Assembly: GCF_036320965.1 (NCBI RefSeq)
Contig: NC_092225.1
Coordinates: 37,641,083-37,705,082, forward strand
DNA length: 64,000 bases
Direction of reading: 5' to 3'
Source: Panulirus ornatus
Lineage: Eukaryota; Arthropoda; Malacostraca; Decapoda; Palinuridae
The notes beneath the pieces are model-generated. The model was not told the origin of the DNA. It made no database searches and worked only from the letters and a program-made list of their open reading frames with translations. How positions within the stretch are numbered: the stretch's first letter is position 1; every line of letters starts with the position of its first letter. Shown here in pieces: positions 29,471 to 43,833 of this stretch. A program made the position numbers and the translations under genes.

Positions 29471-29822
29471 AACAAATTTTGAGTGATCGGTGCCTGAACT
29501 TGCAGGAAGGTAAAAGGAGTGCAAGGGATAGAATGAACTGGAACGAAGTGGTATACCGCGGTCGACGTGCTGTCAATGTCTTGAACCAGGGTATGTGAAA
29601 CGTTTGGGGTAAACCATGAAAAGTTCTGTGGGGCCTGAATGTGGAAAGGGTGCTGTGGCTTATATGCATTATACATGACAGCTAGAGACTGAGTGTGAAC
29701 GAATGTGGCCTTTGTTGTCATTTCCAGCACTACATCGCGCACCTACGGAGGGAGGGGGTTGTCTTTCCATATGTGGCGGGGTGGCGACGAAAATGAATGA
29801 CGACAGACATTATGAATTATTT

Positions 29823-30123
<301 letters not shown>

Positions 30124-32103
30124 ATACTTTGTCGCTGTCTCCCGCGTCTGCGAGGTAGCGCAAGGAAACAGACCAAAGAAATGGCCCAGCCCCCCCCCCC
30201 CATACACATGTACATACACATGTCCACACACGCAAATATACATACCTACACAGCTTTCCATGGTCCACCCCAGACGCCTCACATGCCTTGATTCACTCCA
30301 CTGACAGCACGTCAACCCCTGTATACCACATCGCTCCAATTCACTCTATTCCTTGCCCTCCTTACACCCTCCTGCATGTTCAGGCCCCGATCACACAAAA
30401 TCTTTTTCACTCCATCTTTCCACCTCCAATTTGGTCTCCCTCTTCTCCTCGTTCCCTCCACCTCCGACACATATATCCTCTTGGTCAATCTTTCCTCACT
30501 CATTCTCTCCATGTGCCCAAACCATTTCAAAACACCCTCTTCTGCTCTCTCAACCACGCTCTTTTTATTTCCACACATCTCTCTTACCCTTACGTTACTT
30601 ACTCGATCAAACCACCTCACACCACACATTGTCCTCAAACATCTCATTTCCAGCACATCCATCCTCCTGCGCACAACTCTATCCATAGCCCACGCCTCGC
30701 AACCATACAACATTGTTGGAACCACTATTCCTTCAAACATACCCATTTTTGCTTTCCGAGATAATGTTCTCGACTTCCACACATTTTTCAAGGCTCCCAA
30801 AATTTTCGCCCCCTCCCCCACCCTATGATCCACTTCCGCTTCCATGGTTCCATCCGCTGACAGATCCACTCCCAGATATCTAAAACACTTCACTTCCTCC
30901 AGTTTTTCTCCATTCAAACTTACCTCCCAATTGACTTGACCCTCAACCCTACTGTACCTAATAACCTTGCTCTTATTCACATTTACTCTTAACTTTCTTC
31001 TTCCACACACTTTACCAAACTCAGTCACCAGCTTCTGCAGTTTCTCACATGAATCAGCCACCAGCGCTGTATCATCAGCGAACAACAACTGACTCACTTC
31101 CCAAGCTCTCTCATCCCCAACAGACTTCATACTTGCCCCTCTTTCCAGGACTCTTGCATTTACCTCCCTAACAACCCCATCCATAAACAAATTAAACAAC
31201 CATGGAGACATCACACACCCCTGCCGCAAACCTACATTCACTGAGAACCAATCACTTTCCTCTCTTCCTACACGTACACATGCCTTACATCCTCGATAAA
31301 AACTTTTCACTGCTTCTAACAACTTGCCTCCCACACCATATATTCTTAATACCTTCCACAGAGCATCTCTATCAACTCTATCATATGCCTTCTCCAGATC
31401 CATAAATGCTACATACAAATCCATTTGCTTTTCTAAGTATTTCTCACATACATTCTTCAAAGCAAACACCTGATCCACACATCCTCTACCACTTCTGAAA
31501 CCACACTGCTCTTCCCCAATCTGATGCTCTGTACATGCCTTCACCCTCTCAATCAATACCCTCCCATATAATTTACCAGGAATACTCAACAAACTTATAC
31601 CTCTGTAATTTGAGCACTCACTCTTATCCCCTTTGCCTTTGTACAATGGCACTATGCACGCATTCCGCCAATCCTCAGGCACCTCACCATGAGTCATACA
31701 TACATTAAATAACCTTACCAACCAGTCAACAATACAGTCACCCCCTTTTTTAATAAATTCCACTGCAATACCATCCAAACCTGCTGCCTTGCCGACTTTC
31801 ATCTTCCGCAAAGCTTTTACTACCTCTTCTCTGTTTACCAAATCATTTTCCCTAACCCTCTCACTTTGCACACCACCTCGACCAAAACACCCTATATCTG
31901 CCACTCTGTCATCAGACACATTCAACAAACCTTCAAAATACTCATTCCATCTCCTTCTCACATCACCACTACTTGTTATCACCTCCACATTTACGCCCTT
32001 CACTGAAGTTCCCATTTGCTCCCTTGTCTTACGCACCCTATTTACCTCCTTCCAGAACATCTTTTTATTCTCCCTAAAATTTACTGATAGTCTCTCACCC
32101 CAA

Positions 32104-32109
<6 letters not shown>
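30124..32109 (-). mobile_element. 5'-truncated LINE with intact RT, short 3' UTR
   Basis: The 3' end is at 30,124 (tatactttgtcgctg). The element is cut at 32,109 by (TA)n within the ANESWGE codons, so the endonuclease is missing. The short 3' UTR covers about 30,124-30,311. Few changes from the family consensus make this one of the youngest-looking copies. Confidence 0.93.
30312..32109 (-). CDS. LINE reverse transcriptase, N-terminally truncated, no internal stop
   Basis: About 599 codons are open on the minus strand, the longest intact coding stretch in the window. Blocks in order: [15 protein letters not shown] (RT1), [19 protein letters not shown] (RT2), [15 protein letters not shown] (RT3), [15 protein letters not shown] (motif A, catalytic Asp), [16 protein letters not shown] (motif B), [13 protein letters not shown] (motif C, catalytic Asp pair, about 31,071-31,085), [11 protein letters not shown] (D), [13 protein letters not shown] (E), then the LYGCEAWAM thumb region and [11 protein letters not shown]-terminus, ending YRG-stop. 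In the family this enzyme performs target-primed reverse transcription. There is no native start: the open frame runs upstream into TA codons. The endonuclease is absent, so it could act only if fused or supplied in trans. Confidence 0.8.

Positions 32110-32149
<40 letters not shown>
32110..32149. repeat. (TA)n
   Basis: About 40 bp of TA joining the coding region of one minus LINE to the middle of the 3' UTR of another. Confidence 0.92.
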
Positions 32150-35510
<3,361 letters not shown>

Positions 35511-36808
35511 AATTACAGAGGTATAAGTTTGTTGAGTATTCCTGGTAAATTATATGGCAGGGTATTGATTGAGAGGGTAAAGGCATGTACAGAGCATCAT
35601 ATTGGGGAAGAGCAGTGTGGTTTCAGAAGTGGTAGAGGATGTGTGGATCAGGGTTTGCTTTGAAGAATGTATGTGAGAAATACTTAGAAAAGAAAATGGA
35701 TTTGTATGTAGCATTTCTGGATCTGGAGAAGGCATATGATAGAGTTGATGGAGATTCTCTGTGGAAGGTATTAAGAATATATGGTGAGGGTGGCAAGTTG
35801 TTAGAAGCAGTGAAAAGTTTTTATCGAGGATCTAAGGCATGTGTACGTGTAGGAAGAGAGGAGGGTGATTGGTTGTCAGTGAGTGTAGGTTTGCGGCGGG
35901 GGTGTGTGATGTCTCCATGGTTGTTTGATTTGTTTATAGATGCGGCTGTTTGGGAGGTGAATGCAAGAGTTTTGGAGAGAGGGGCGAGTATGAAGTCTGT
36001 TGGGGATGAGAGAGCTTGGGAAGTGAGTCAGTTGTAGTTCGCTGATGATACAGCGCTGGTGGCTGATTCATGTGAGAGGCTGCAGAAGCTGGTGGCTGAG
36101 TTTGGTAAAGTGTGTGAAAGAAGAAAGTTGGGAGTAAATGTGAATAAGAGCAAGGTTATTAGGTACAGTAGAGTTGATGGTCAAGTAAATTGGGAGGTAA
36201 GTTTGAATGGAGAAAAACTGGAGGAAGTAAAGTGTTTTAGATATGTGGGAGTGGATCTGGCAGCGGATGGAACCATGGAAGCGGAAGTGAATCATAGGGT
36301 GGGGGAGGGGGCGAAAATCCTGGGAGCCTTGAAGAATGTGTGGAAGTCGAGAACATTATCTCGGAAAGCAAAAATGGGTATGTTTGAAGGAATAGTTGTT
36401 CCAACAATGTTGTATGGTTGAGAGGCGTGGGCTATGGATAGAGTTGTGCGCAGGAGGGTGGATGTGCTGGAAATGAGATGTTTGAGGACAATGTGTGGTG
36501 TGAGGTGGTTTGATCGAGTAAGTAACGTAAGGGTAAGAGAGATGTCTGGAAATAAAAAGAGCGTGGTTGAGAGAGCAGAAGAGGGTGTTTTGAAATGGTT
36601 CGGGCACATGGAGAGAATGAGTGAGGAAAGATTGAGGAAGAGGATATATGTGTCGGAGGGAGAGGGAACGATGAGAAGTGGGAGACCAAATTGGAGGTGG
36701 AAAGATGGAGTGAAAAAGATTTTGTGTGATTTGGGCCTGAACATGCAGGAGGGTGAAAGGAGGGCAAGGAATAGAGTGAATTGGATCGATGTGGTATACC
36801 GGGGTTGA
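35511..36808 (+). pseudogene. LINE RT remnant with three breaks
   Basis: RT2 and RT3 ([31 protein letters not shown]) are open from 35,511. A one-base loss at about 35,660 (caggtttgc for caggtgtttgc region) shifts the frame. Then [15 protein letters not shown] (motif A), [15 protein letters not shown] (motif B, R for Q), and TTG-to-TAG at about 36,035 immediately before FADD. The frame reopens at 36,059 to the LYG block. TGA at about 36,419-36,421 replaces the Cys codon of LYGCEAW. The C-terminus is open at 36,434-36,808. Confidence 0.87.
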
Positions 36809-36990
36809 CGTGCTGTCCGTGGATTGAACCAGGGCATGTGAAGCGTCTGGGGTAAACCATGGAAAGCTGCGTAGGTATGTATATTTGCGTGTGTGGACGT
36901 ATGTATATACATGTGTATGGGGGTGGGTTGGGCCATTTCTTTCGTCTGTTTCCTTGCGCTACCTCGCAAACGCGGGAGACAGCGACAAAG
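35511..36990 (+). mobile_element. 5'-truncated LINE, RT to short 3' UTR
   Basis: Begins in the NYRGISLLS codons and ends gcgacaaag at 36,983-36,990, followed by an A-rich tail (36,991-37,013). Confidence 0.92.
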
Positions 36991-37006
36991 CAAAAAAAAA
37001 AAAACA

Positions 37007-37086
<80 letters not shown>

Positions 37087-37090
37087 CAAG
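36991..37090. repeat. A-rich tail and (TA)n
   Basis: A tail with one C, about 69 bp of TA, then tacatacaag before the Penelope-like element. Confidence 0.93.
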
Positions 37091-37308
37091 TTGGAAAGGA
37101 TCACAATTTTGCGCGTGATGATGGTATTCCTATGTGTTCATGAGGAAAATTTAACACGATATGTTCCCAAGTTCATTTTCGTGTAATAATCATATCATCA
37201 GGGTAGAAACAAGAGAGAAATATAAGTCTGTTGATATACATCGATGAGATGAAGCTAGGACGCCATTTGGTAAACATGTAATTGTCGAAATCATACAACG
37301 AACGTTCA
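37091..37308 (-). repeat. PLE left inverted arm
   Basis: Reverse complement of the right arm at 38,690-38,907, about 85-90 percent identical by eye. It contains a degraded hammerhead-like motif on the minus strand. Confidence 0.9.
37165..37205 (-). ncRNA. Hammerhead-like ribozyme motif, degraded
   Basis: On the minus strand: CTGATGA core, an extra T, ATG-attatta-CAC stem II region (one mismatch), then GAAA. In the stem III region the palindrome AGTGCACT is changed to AATGAACT, and stem I keeps few pairs (acc/ggga). The core is intact, but stems II and III are weakened. Confidence 0.6.
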
Positions 37309-37329
37309 TAAGCTTTTCCAGTAAGACCT

Positions 37330-38692
37330 ATAGTGAGTTCAGTAGGCTGTATCACATATAAATTGTAAATTGTTAAAATGGCTGGTTTCTTTATTAAACC
37401 TTTTATTGGGTAATGTATTAAATTCTATTATCATCAACAATGTTTTAGTGAACAAGCTAAACAATATCAACGTTAATTTTGATTTGAAACTAGTTAGCTT
37501 CGATGTTTCCTCTCTTTTCACTAAAGTTCCAGTTGATGACCTTTTAGAGTATTTATTTGATGCCTTGGATGACATTCATTTAACTGTTTGAAAGTCTGTT
37601 TCCCTTGAAGTGATAATATTGTGTATTAAAGACTGTGTATTTCAATTCAATGGAGATTATTATGTTCAAAAATTTGGTATGGCAATGGGTAACCCTCTTT
37701 CACCTGTACTAAGTAATCTTTACATGGAATTTTTTGACAGAAAATTACTAAAAAATGTCTTACCTTCTGATGCAATTTGGTTGAGGTATGTATATGATGT
37801 TTTTTGTATCTGGCCAACAAATGAAAATTTACAAATATTTCTCCCCTTATCTAACAATTTAGTACCTTCCATCAAATTTACTGTAGAAAAGGAAAATAAT
37901 GGTATTTTACGATTTTAAGATTGCATGATCCATAGGCAAGGAAACAAGATTACGTTTAGCATATACAGAAAACCCACCAATGTATGCTCATATATCCATT
38001 ATTACTCATCTCAACATGACACATTTAGATTATCATCATTTCAATCTATGTTCCTTATGGCATTACGTATTTGCAGTCCAGAATTCATTGATGATGAGTT
38101 GGAAAGATATATTCTAGTGAATCTAAGTTAAAGTACCCAAGATCTTTCATTGATAAATCCCTTAAGTTAGGAAAGAAATCATTTTATAGAGTTGAGCCCA
38201 AACCTCCCATTGACACCAAGAATGTTTTGATTCTCTCTTTTGATAATAATTTCACTTTAATTCCCATGTTGCTTAAATCCTTTAATGTAAATGTTGCCTT
38301 TAGCAACAATAATACTATAAAGGGTATCTTAATCAGGAATTCACCAGAAAATTCTTTTGGATGCATCTATGTAGTGCCTTGTGGAAAGTGGGGATATATT
38401 CTATGTTGGTCAGACTGGGAAGGATCTTTCTGTTACACCTAAGCAACATAAATCCAGTATAATAACGGGACAAGAATCAAATACCTTGTTTAATCATGTT
38501 AAAACCTATGATCATTGTATTGACTGGAGTATGGCTATCTTAGTTATTGACTCTAACTCTATCAACAAGAGAAACATCATTGAATCTTCTCTTATTAAAT
38601 ACACAAAGAATTATAATCTTAATATTAGTGATGGTCTATACAAATTAGATAACTTTATTGTTGATAAAAGTTGTAAAATGATAAGTTGTTGA
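37330..38692 (+). pseudogene. Penelope-type RT plus GIY-YIG endonuclease remnant
   Basis: Blocks in order: PIVSSVG and KWLVSLLN (start of RT core, with a TAA and a frameshift near 37,366), LVSFDVSSLFTKVPVDDLL (motif A with Asp), an in-frame TGA at 37,589-37,591, FGMAMGNPLSPVLSNLYMEFF (motif B), RYVYDVFCIW (motif C: the first Asp of YVDD is Tyr), FSIYRKPTNVCSYIHYYSSQH, and the nuclease part GCIYVVPCG, FYVGQTGKDLS, QHKSS, FNHVKTYDHCIDW and NIIESSLIKYTKNYNL. A frameshift splits the GIY and YVG halves near 38,385. The PLE RT is telomerase-related by family. This copy is inactive because of motif C and the stops. Confidence 0.87.
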
Positions 38693-38907
38693 ACGCACGT
38701 TGTATGTTTTGGACAATCACATGTTTACCAAATGGCGTCCTAGCTTCGTCTCCTCGATGTCTATCAACTGACTTATATTTCTCTCTTGTGTCTACCCTGA
38801 TGATATGTTTATTACACGAAAGTGCACTTGGGAACTTATCGTGTTTGATTTTCCCAGTGGACTCATAGGAATATCTTGATCACGCGCAAAATTGTGATCC
38901 TTTCCAA
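38690..38907 (+). repeat. PLE right inverted arm
   Basis: Starts right at the stop of the nuclease frame (tgaacgcacgttg) and ends cctttccaa before (TA)n. It carries the sense-strand hammerhead-like motif and an overlapping hairpin. Confidence 0.9.
38793..38833 (+). ncRNA. Hammerhead ribozyme-like motif, PLE copy 1
   Basis: CTGATGA at 38,797-38,803, an extra T, stem II region ATG-tttatta-CAC (consensus GTG-attatta-CAC), GAAA at 38,818-38,821, palindromic stem III AGTGCACT (38,821-38,828), H17 = T, then GGGA. The stem I partner upstream is tacc (consensus TCCC), so stem I is partly lost. A tiny stem III that can pair between two molecules is the arrangement reported for ribozymes in Penelope-like elements. 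Confidence 0.68.
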
Positions 38908-39049
<142 letters not shown>

Positions 39050-39446
39050 GCTTTGTCGCTGTCTCCCGCGTTTGCGAGGTAGCGCAAGGAAACAGACGAA
39101 AGAAATGGCCCAAACCACCCCCATACACATGTATATACATACGTCCACACACGCAAATATACATACCTACACAGCTTTCCATGGTTTACCCCAGACGCTT
39201 CACATGCCCCGATTCAATCCACTGACAGCACGTCAACCCCGGTATACCACATCGATCCAATTCACTCTATTCTTTGCCCTCCTTTCACCCTCCTGCATGT
39301 TCAGGCCCCGATCACACAAAATCTTTTTCAGTCCATCTTTCCACCTCCAATTTGGTCTCCCTCTTCTCCTCGTTCCCTCCACCTCCGACACATATATCCT
39401 CTTGGTCAATCTTTCCTCACTCATTCTCTCCATGTGCCCAAACCAT
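39050..39446 (-). mobile_element. 5'-truncated LINE, C-terminus and short 3' UTR
   Basis: The 3' end is at 39,050 and the open C-terminal frame is at 39,233-39,433 (HMERM to [10 protein letters not shown] to YRG). It is cut within the WFGHM codons where a SINE-like tail begins. Confidence 0.9.
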
Positions 39447-39672
39447 TTTTTTTATACTATTCGCCATTTGCCACGTCAGCAAGGTAGCGTTAAGAACAGA
39501 GGACTGAGCCTCTGAGGGAATATCCTCACTTGGACCACTCCTCTGTTCCCTCATCAGGAAAATCAAAAACGAGAGGGGAGGATTTCCAGCCTCCCGCTCC
39601 CTTCCCTTTTAGTTGCCTTCTACGACACGCAGGGAATACGTGGGAAGTAGTCTTTCTCCCCTATCCCCAGGG

Positions 39673-39676
<4 letters not shown>
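39447..39676 (-). mobile_element. SINE-like element sharing both ends with the LINE, complete
   Basis: On the minus strand it starts ttatccctggggatagggg, has the GTCG-tagaagg-CAAC hairpin (last stem base changed) and a cctcccctctcg stretch, which matches the LINE 5' UTR. It ends cgctaccttgctgacgtgg-caaatggcgaatagtat plus an A tail. The last part resembles the LINE 3' end (cgctacctcgc-aacgcggga). The middle (gaacagaggag, gaggatattccctcagagg, cctctgttcttaa) is its own. About 230 bp; no coding and no clear pol III boxes. Confidence 0.8.

Positions 39677-39730
<54 letters not shown>
39677..39730. repeat. (TA)n
   Basis: About 54 bp of pure TA between two SINE-like copies. Confidence 0.95.
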
Positions 39731-40204
<474 letters not shown>

Positions 40205-40276
40205 GTGGTCCCGGTTTCGATCCTGGCTGTTGGAGGCTTGTATGTTCTATGAAGGTGCGCGTTCATATGCATTTTA

Positions 40277-40278
<2 letters not shown>
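40205..40278 (+). mobile_element. tRNA-like SINE scrap
   Basis: The segment cccgg-tttcgat-cctgg resembles a tRNA T arm with its B box (GGTTCGANTCC-like, one extra T), followed by ctgttggaggcttgtatg and a tail ending gcattttattc. There is no acceptor stem or A box in the remaining sequence, so it is not a tRNA gene. Confidence 0.45.
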
Positions 40279-40364
<86 letters not shown>

Positions 40365-40493
40365 CTTTTTTTTTTCATTTCATTTCAAGCTAGAAGTTTT
40401 CAGTTTTCTAAATTGTTTCTTACATTTTTCATATGTATATATATGTATGTGTGTGTGTGTGTATATGTGCGTATGTGTGTGTGTGTTTGTGTG

Positions 40494-40528
<35 letters not shown>
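40279..40528. repeat. (TA)n, shared AT-rich stretch and (GT)n
   Basis: TA at 40,279-40,360, a T-rich stretch, then 40,373-40,437 matching 20,603-20,660, then GT/TA repeats up to the LINE 5' end. No gene is seen. Confidence 0.88.
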
Positions 40529-40531
<3 letters not shown>

Positions 40532-40666
40532 CCCTGGGGATAGGGGTGAAAGAATACTTCCCACGCATTCCTCGCGTGTCGTAGAAAGCGACTAGAGGGG
40601 ACGGGAGCGGGGGGCCAGAAATCCTCCCCTCCTTGTATTTTTTTTTTTTTTTTTCAACTTTCTAGA

Positions 40667-43665
40667 ATGGGAAACAGAAGAAGGAGTCACGCGGGGAGTG
40701 CTCATCCACCACGAAGGCTCAGATTGGGGTGCCTAAATGTGTGTGGATGTAACCAAGATGTGAAAAAAGGAGAGATAGGTAGTATGTTTGAGGAAAGGAA
40801 CCTGGATGTTTTGGCTCTGAGTGAAACAAAGCTCAAGGGTAAAGGGGAAGAGTGGTTTGGGAATGTCTTGGGAGTAAAGTCAGGGGTTAGTGAGAAGACA
40901 AGAGCAAGGGAAGGAGTAGCAATACTCCTGAAACAGGAATTGTGGGAGTATGTGATAGAATGTAAGAAAGTAAATTCTCGATTAATATGGGTAAAACTGA
41001 AAGTTGATGGAGAGAGATGGGTGACTATTGGTGCATATGCACCTGGGCATGAGAAGAAAGATCATGAGAGGCAAGTGTTTTGGGAGCAGCTGAATGAGTG
41101 TGTTAGTGGTTTTGATGCACGAGACCGGGTTATAGTGATGGGTGATTTGAATGCAAAGGTGAGTAATGTGGCAGTTGAGGGAATAATTGGTATACATGGG
41201 GTGTTCAGTGTTGTAAATGGAAATGGTGAAGAGCTTGTAGATTTATGTGCTGAAAAAGGACTGATGATTGGGAATACCTGGTTTAAAAAGCGAGATGTAC
41301 ATAAGTATACTTATGTAAGTAGGAGAGATGGCCAGAGAGAGTTATCGGATTACGTGTTAATTGACAGGCGCGCGAAAGAGAGACTTTTGGATGTTAATGT
41401 GCTGAGAGGTGCAACTGAAGGGATGTCTGATCATTATCTTGTGGAGGCTAAGGTGAAGATTTGTATGGGTTTTCAGAAAAGAAGAGTGAATGTTGGGGTG
41501 AAGAGGGTGGTGAGAGTAAGTGATCTTGGGAAGGAGACTTGTGTGAGGAAGTACCAGGAGAGACTGAGTACAGAATGGGAAAAGGTGAGAACAATGGAAG
41601 TAAGGGGAGTGGGGGAGGAATGGGATGTATTTAGGGAATCAGTGATGGATTGCGCAAAAGATGCTTGTGGCATGAGAAGAGTGGGAGGTGGGTTGATTAG
41701 AAAGGGTAGTGAGTGGTGGGATGAAGAAGTAAGAGTATTAGTGAAAGAGAAGAGAGAGGCATTTGGACGATTTTTGCAGGGAAAAAATGCAATTGAGTGG
41801 GAGATGTATAAAAGAAAGAGACAGGAGGTCAAGAGAAAGGTGCAAGAGGTGAAAAAAAAAGGGGAAATGAGAGTTGGGGTGAGAGAGTATCATTAAATTT
41901 TAGGGAGAATAAAAAGATGTTCTGGAAGGAGGTAAATAAAGTGCGTAAGACAAGGGAGCAAATGGGAACTTCAGTGAAGGGCGCAAATGGGGAGGTGATA
42001 ACAAGTAGTGGTGATGTGAGAAGGAGATGGAGTGAGTATTTTGAAGGTTTGTTGAATGTGTTTGATGATAGAGTGGCAGATATAGGGTGTTTTGGTCGAT
42101 GTGGTGTGCAAAGTGAGAGGGTTAGGGAAAATGATTTGGTAAACAGAGAAGAGATAGTAAAAGTTTTGCGGAAGATGAAAGCCGGCAAGGCAGCAGGTTT
42201 GGATGGTATTGCAGTGGAATTTATTAAAAAAGGGGGTGACTGTATTGTTGACTGGTTGGTAAGGTTATTTAATGTATGTATGACTCATGGTGAGGTGCCT
42301 GAGGATTGGCGGAATGCGTGCATGATGCCATTGTACAAAGGCAAAGGGGATAAGAGTGAGTGCTCAAATTACAGAGGTATAAGTTTGTTGAGTATTCCTT
42401 GTAAATTATATGGGAGGATATTGATTGAGAGGGTGAAGGCATGTACAGAGCATCAGATTGGGGAAGAGCAGTGTGGTTTCAGAAGTGGTAGAGGATGTGT
42501 GGATCAGGTGTTTGATTTGAAGAATGTATGTGAGAAATACTTAGAAAAGCAAATGGATTTGTATGTAGCATTTATGGATCTGGAGAAGGCATATGATAGA
42601 GTTGATAGAGATGATCTGTGGAAGGCATTAAGAATATATGGTGTGGGAGGCAAGTTGTTAGAAGCAGTGAAAAGTTTTTATCGAGGATGTAAGGCATGTG
42701 TACATGTAGGAAGAGAGGAAAATGATTGGTTCTCAGTGAATGTAGGTTTGCGGCAGGGGTGTGTGATGTCTCCATGGTTGTTTAATTTGTTTATGGATGG
42801 GGTTGTTAGGGAGGTGAATGCAAGAGTTTTGGAAAGAGGGGCAAGTATGAAGTCTGTTGGGGATGAGAGAGCTTGGGAAGTGAGTCAGTTGTTGTTCGCT
42901 GATGATACAGCGCTGGTGGCTGATTCATGTGAGAAACTGCAGAAGCTGGTGACTGAGTTTGGTAAAGTGTGTGAAAGAAGAAAGTTAAGAGTAAATGTGA
43001 ATAAGAGCAAGGTTATTAGGTACAGTAGTTTTGATGGTCAAGTAAATTTGGAGGTGAGTTTGAATGGAGAAAAACTGGAGGAAGTGAAGTGTTTTAGATA
43101 TCTGGTAGTGGATCTGGCAGCGGATGGAACCATGGAAGCGGAAGTGGATCATAGGGTGGGGGAGGGGGCGAAAATTCTGGGAGCCTTGAAGAATGTGTGG
43201 AAGTCGAGAACATTATCTCGGAAAGCAAAAATGGGTATGTTTGAAGGAATAGTGGTTCCAACAATATTGTATGGTTGCGAGGCGTGGGCTATGGATAGAG
43301 TTGTGCGCAGGAGGATGGATGTGCTGGAAATGAGATGTTTGAGGACAATGTGTGGTGTGAGGTGGTTTGATTGAGTAAGTAACGTAAGGGTAAGAGAGAT
43401 GTGTGGAAATAAAAAGAGCGTGGTTGAGAGAGCAGAAGAGGGTGTTTTGAAATGGTTCGGGCACATGGAGAGAATGAGTGAGGAAGGATTGACCAAGAGA
43501 ATATATGTGTCGGAGGTGGAGGGAACGAGGAGAAGAGGGAGACCAAATTGGAGGTGGAAAGATGGTGTGAAAAAGATTTTGTGTGATCGGGGCCTGAACA
43601 TGCAGGAGGGTGAAAGGAGGGCAAGGAATAGAGTGAATTGGAGCGATGTGGTATACCGGGGTTGA
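40667..43665 (+). pseudogene. LINE endonuclease-reverse transcriptase ORF, one frameshift and one stop
   Basis: Starts at ATG 40,667 (MGNRRRSHAG), the best start because it precedes LNVCGCN by about 20 codons. Endonuclease residues by position: Asn24 (LNVCG), Glu53 (LSETK), Asp160 and Asn162 (GDLNA), Asp228 (DYVLID), Ser254-Asp255-His256. The linker then breaks at about 41,852-41,865 (net 2-nt gain in an A run). RT follows to 43,371: [59 protein letters not shown] (42,565-42,600), [14 protein letters not shown] at 42,895-42,906, NKSK and FRYLVVDL. CGA-to-TGA at 43,372-43,374 stops it in WFDR. The C-terminus continues in frame to TGA at 43,663. About 1,000 codons. No RNase H or CCHC knuckle is seen. 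Confidence 0.92.
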
Positions 43666-43819
43666 CGTGCTGTCAGTGGATTGAATCAAGGTATGTGAAG
43701 CGTCTTGGGTAAACCATGGAAAGCTGTGTAGGTATGTATATTTGCGTGTGTGGACGTATGTATATGCATGTGTATGGGGGTGGGTTGGGCGATTTCTTTC
43801 GTCTGTTTCCTTGCGCTAC

Positions 43820-43833
43820 CTCGCAAACGCGGG
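43820..43833 (+). promoter_or_regulatory. LINE 3'-terminal hairpin
   Basis: CTCGC (43,820-43,824) can pair with GCGGG (43,829-43,833) around an AAAC loop, 14 nt before the end of the element. The same hairpin with a TAAC loop lies near the end of the SINE-like copies. In several LINE families a 3' stem-loop is what the RT recognises, and that role is inferred here. Confidence 0.6.

Larger units (their letters stand above)
26593..29822 (+). mobile_element. Diverged LINE with internal RT duplication (unit B)
   Basis: Duplicate of 9,248-12,478, including the 197-bp tandem duplication (28,067-28,465), the loss of motif C near 28,860 and the end in a CA/TA repeat within the long 3' UTR. The two copies differ by scattered substitutions. 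Confidence 0.89.
37091..38907 (+). mobile_element. Penelope-like element copy 1, inverted terminal arms
   Basis: An internal RT and GIY-YIG coding region is flanked by arms in opposite orientation: 37,091-37,308 is an imperfect reverse complement of 38,690-38,907 (each 218 nt; both outer ends are ttggaaaggatcacaatttt or its complement). Penelope-like elements are known to carry LTR-like repeats in either orientation and a C-terminal GIY-YIG nuclease. The internal region (about 1.4 kb) is shorter than a usual Penelope ORF, and the N-terminal RT part is missing. It is embedded in TA repeats on both sides. Confidence 0.9.

Noticed and set aside
37091..38907. DNA transposon, because of the inverted terminal repeats.
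   Set aside because: The coding region is clearly a Penelope-type RT with a GIY-YIG domain and no transposase.
40205..40278. Functional tRNA gene.
   Set aside because: No acceptor stem, D arm or anticodon arm; only a T-arm-like segment.
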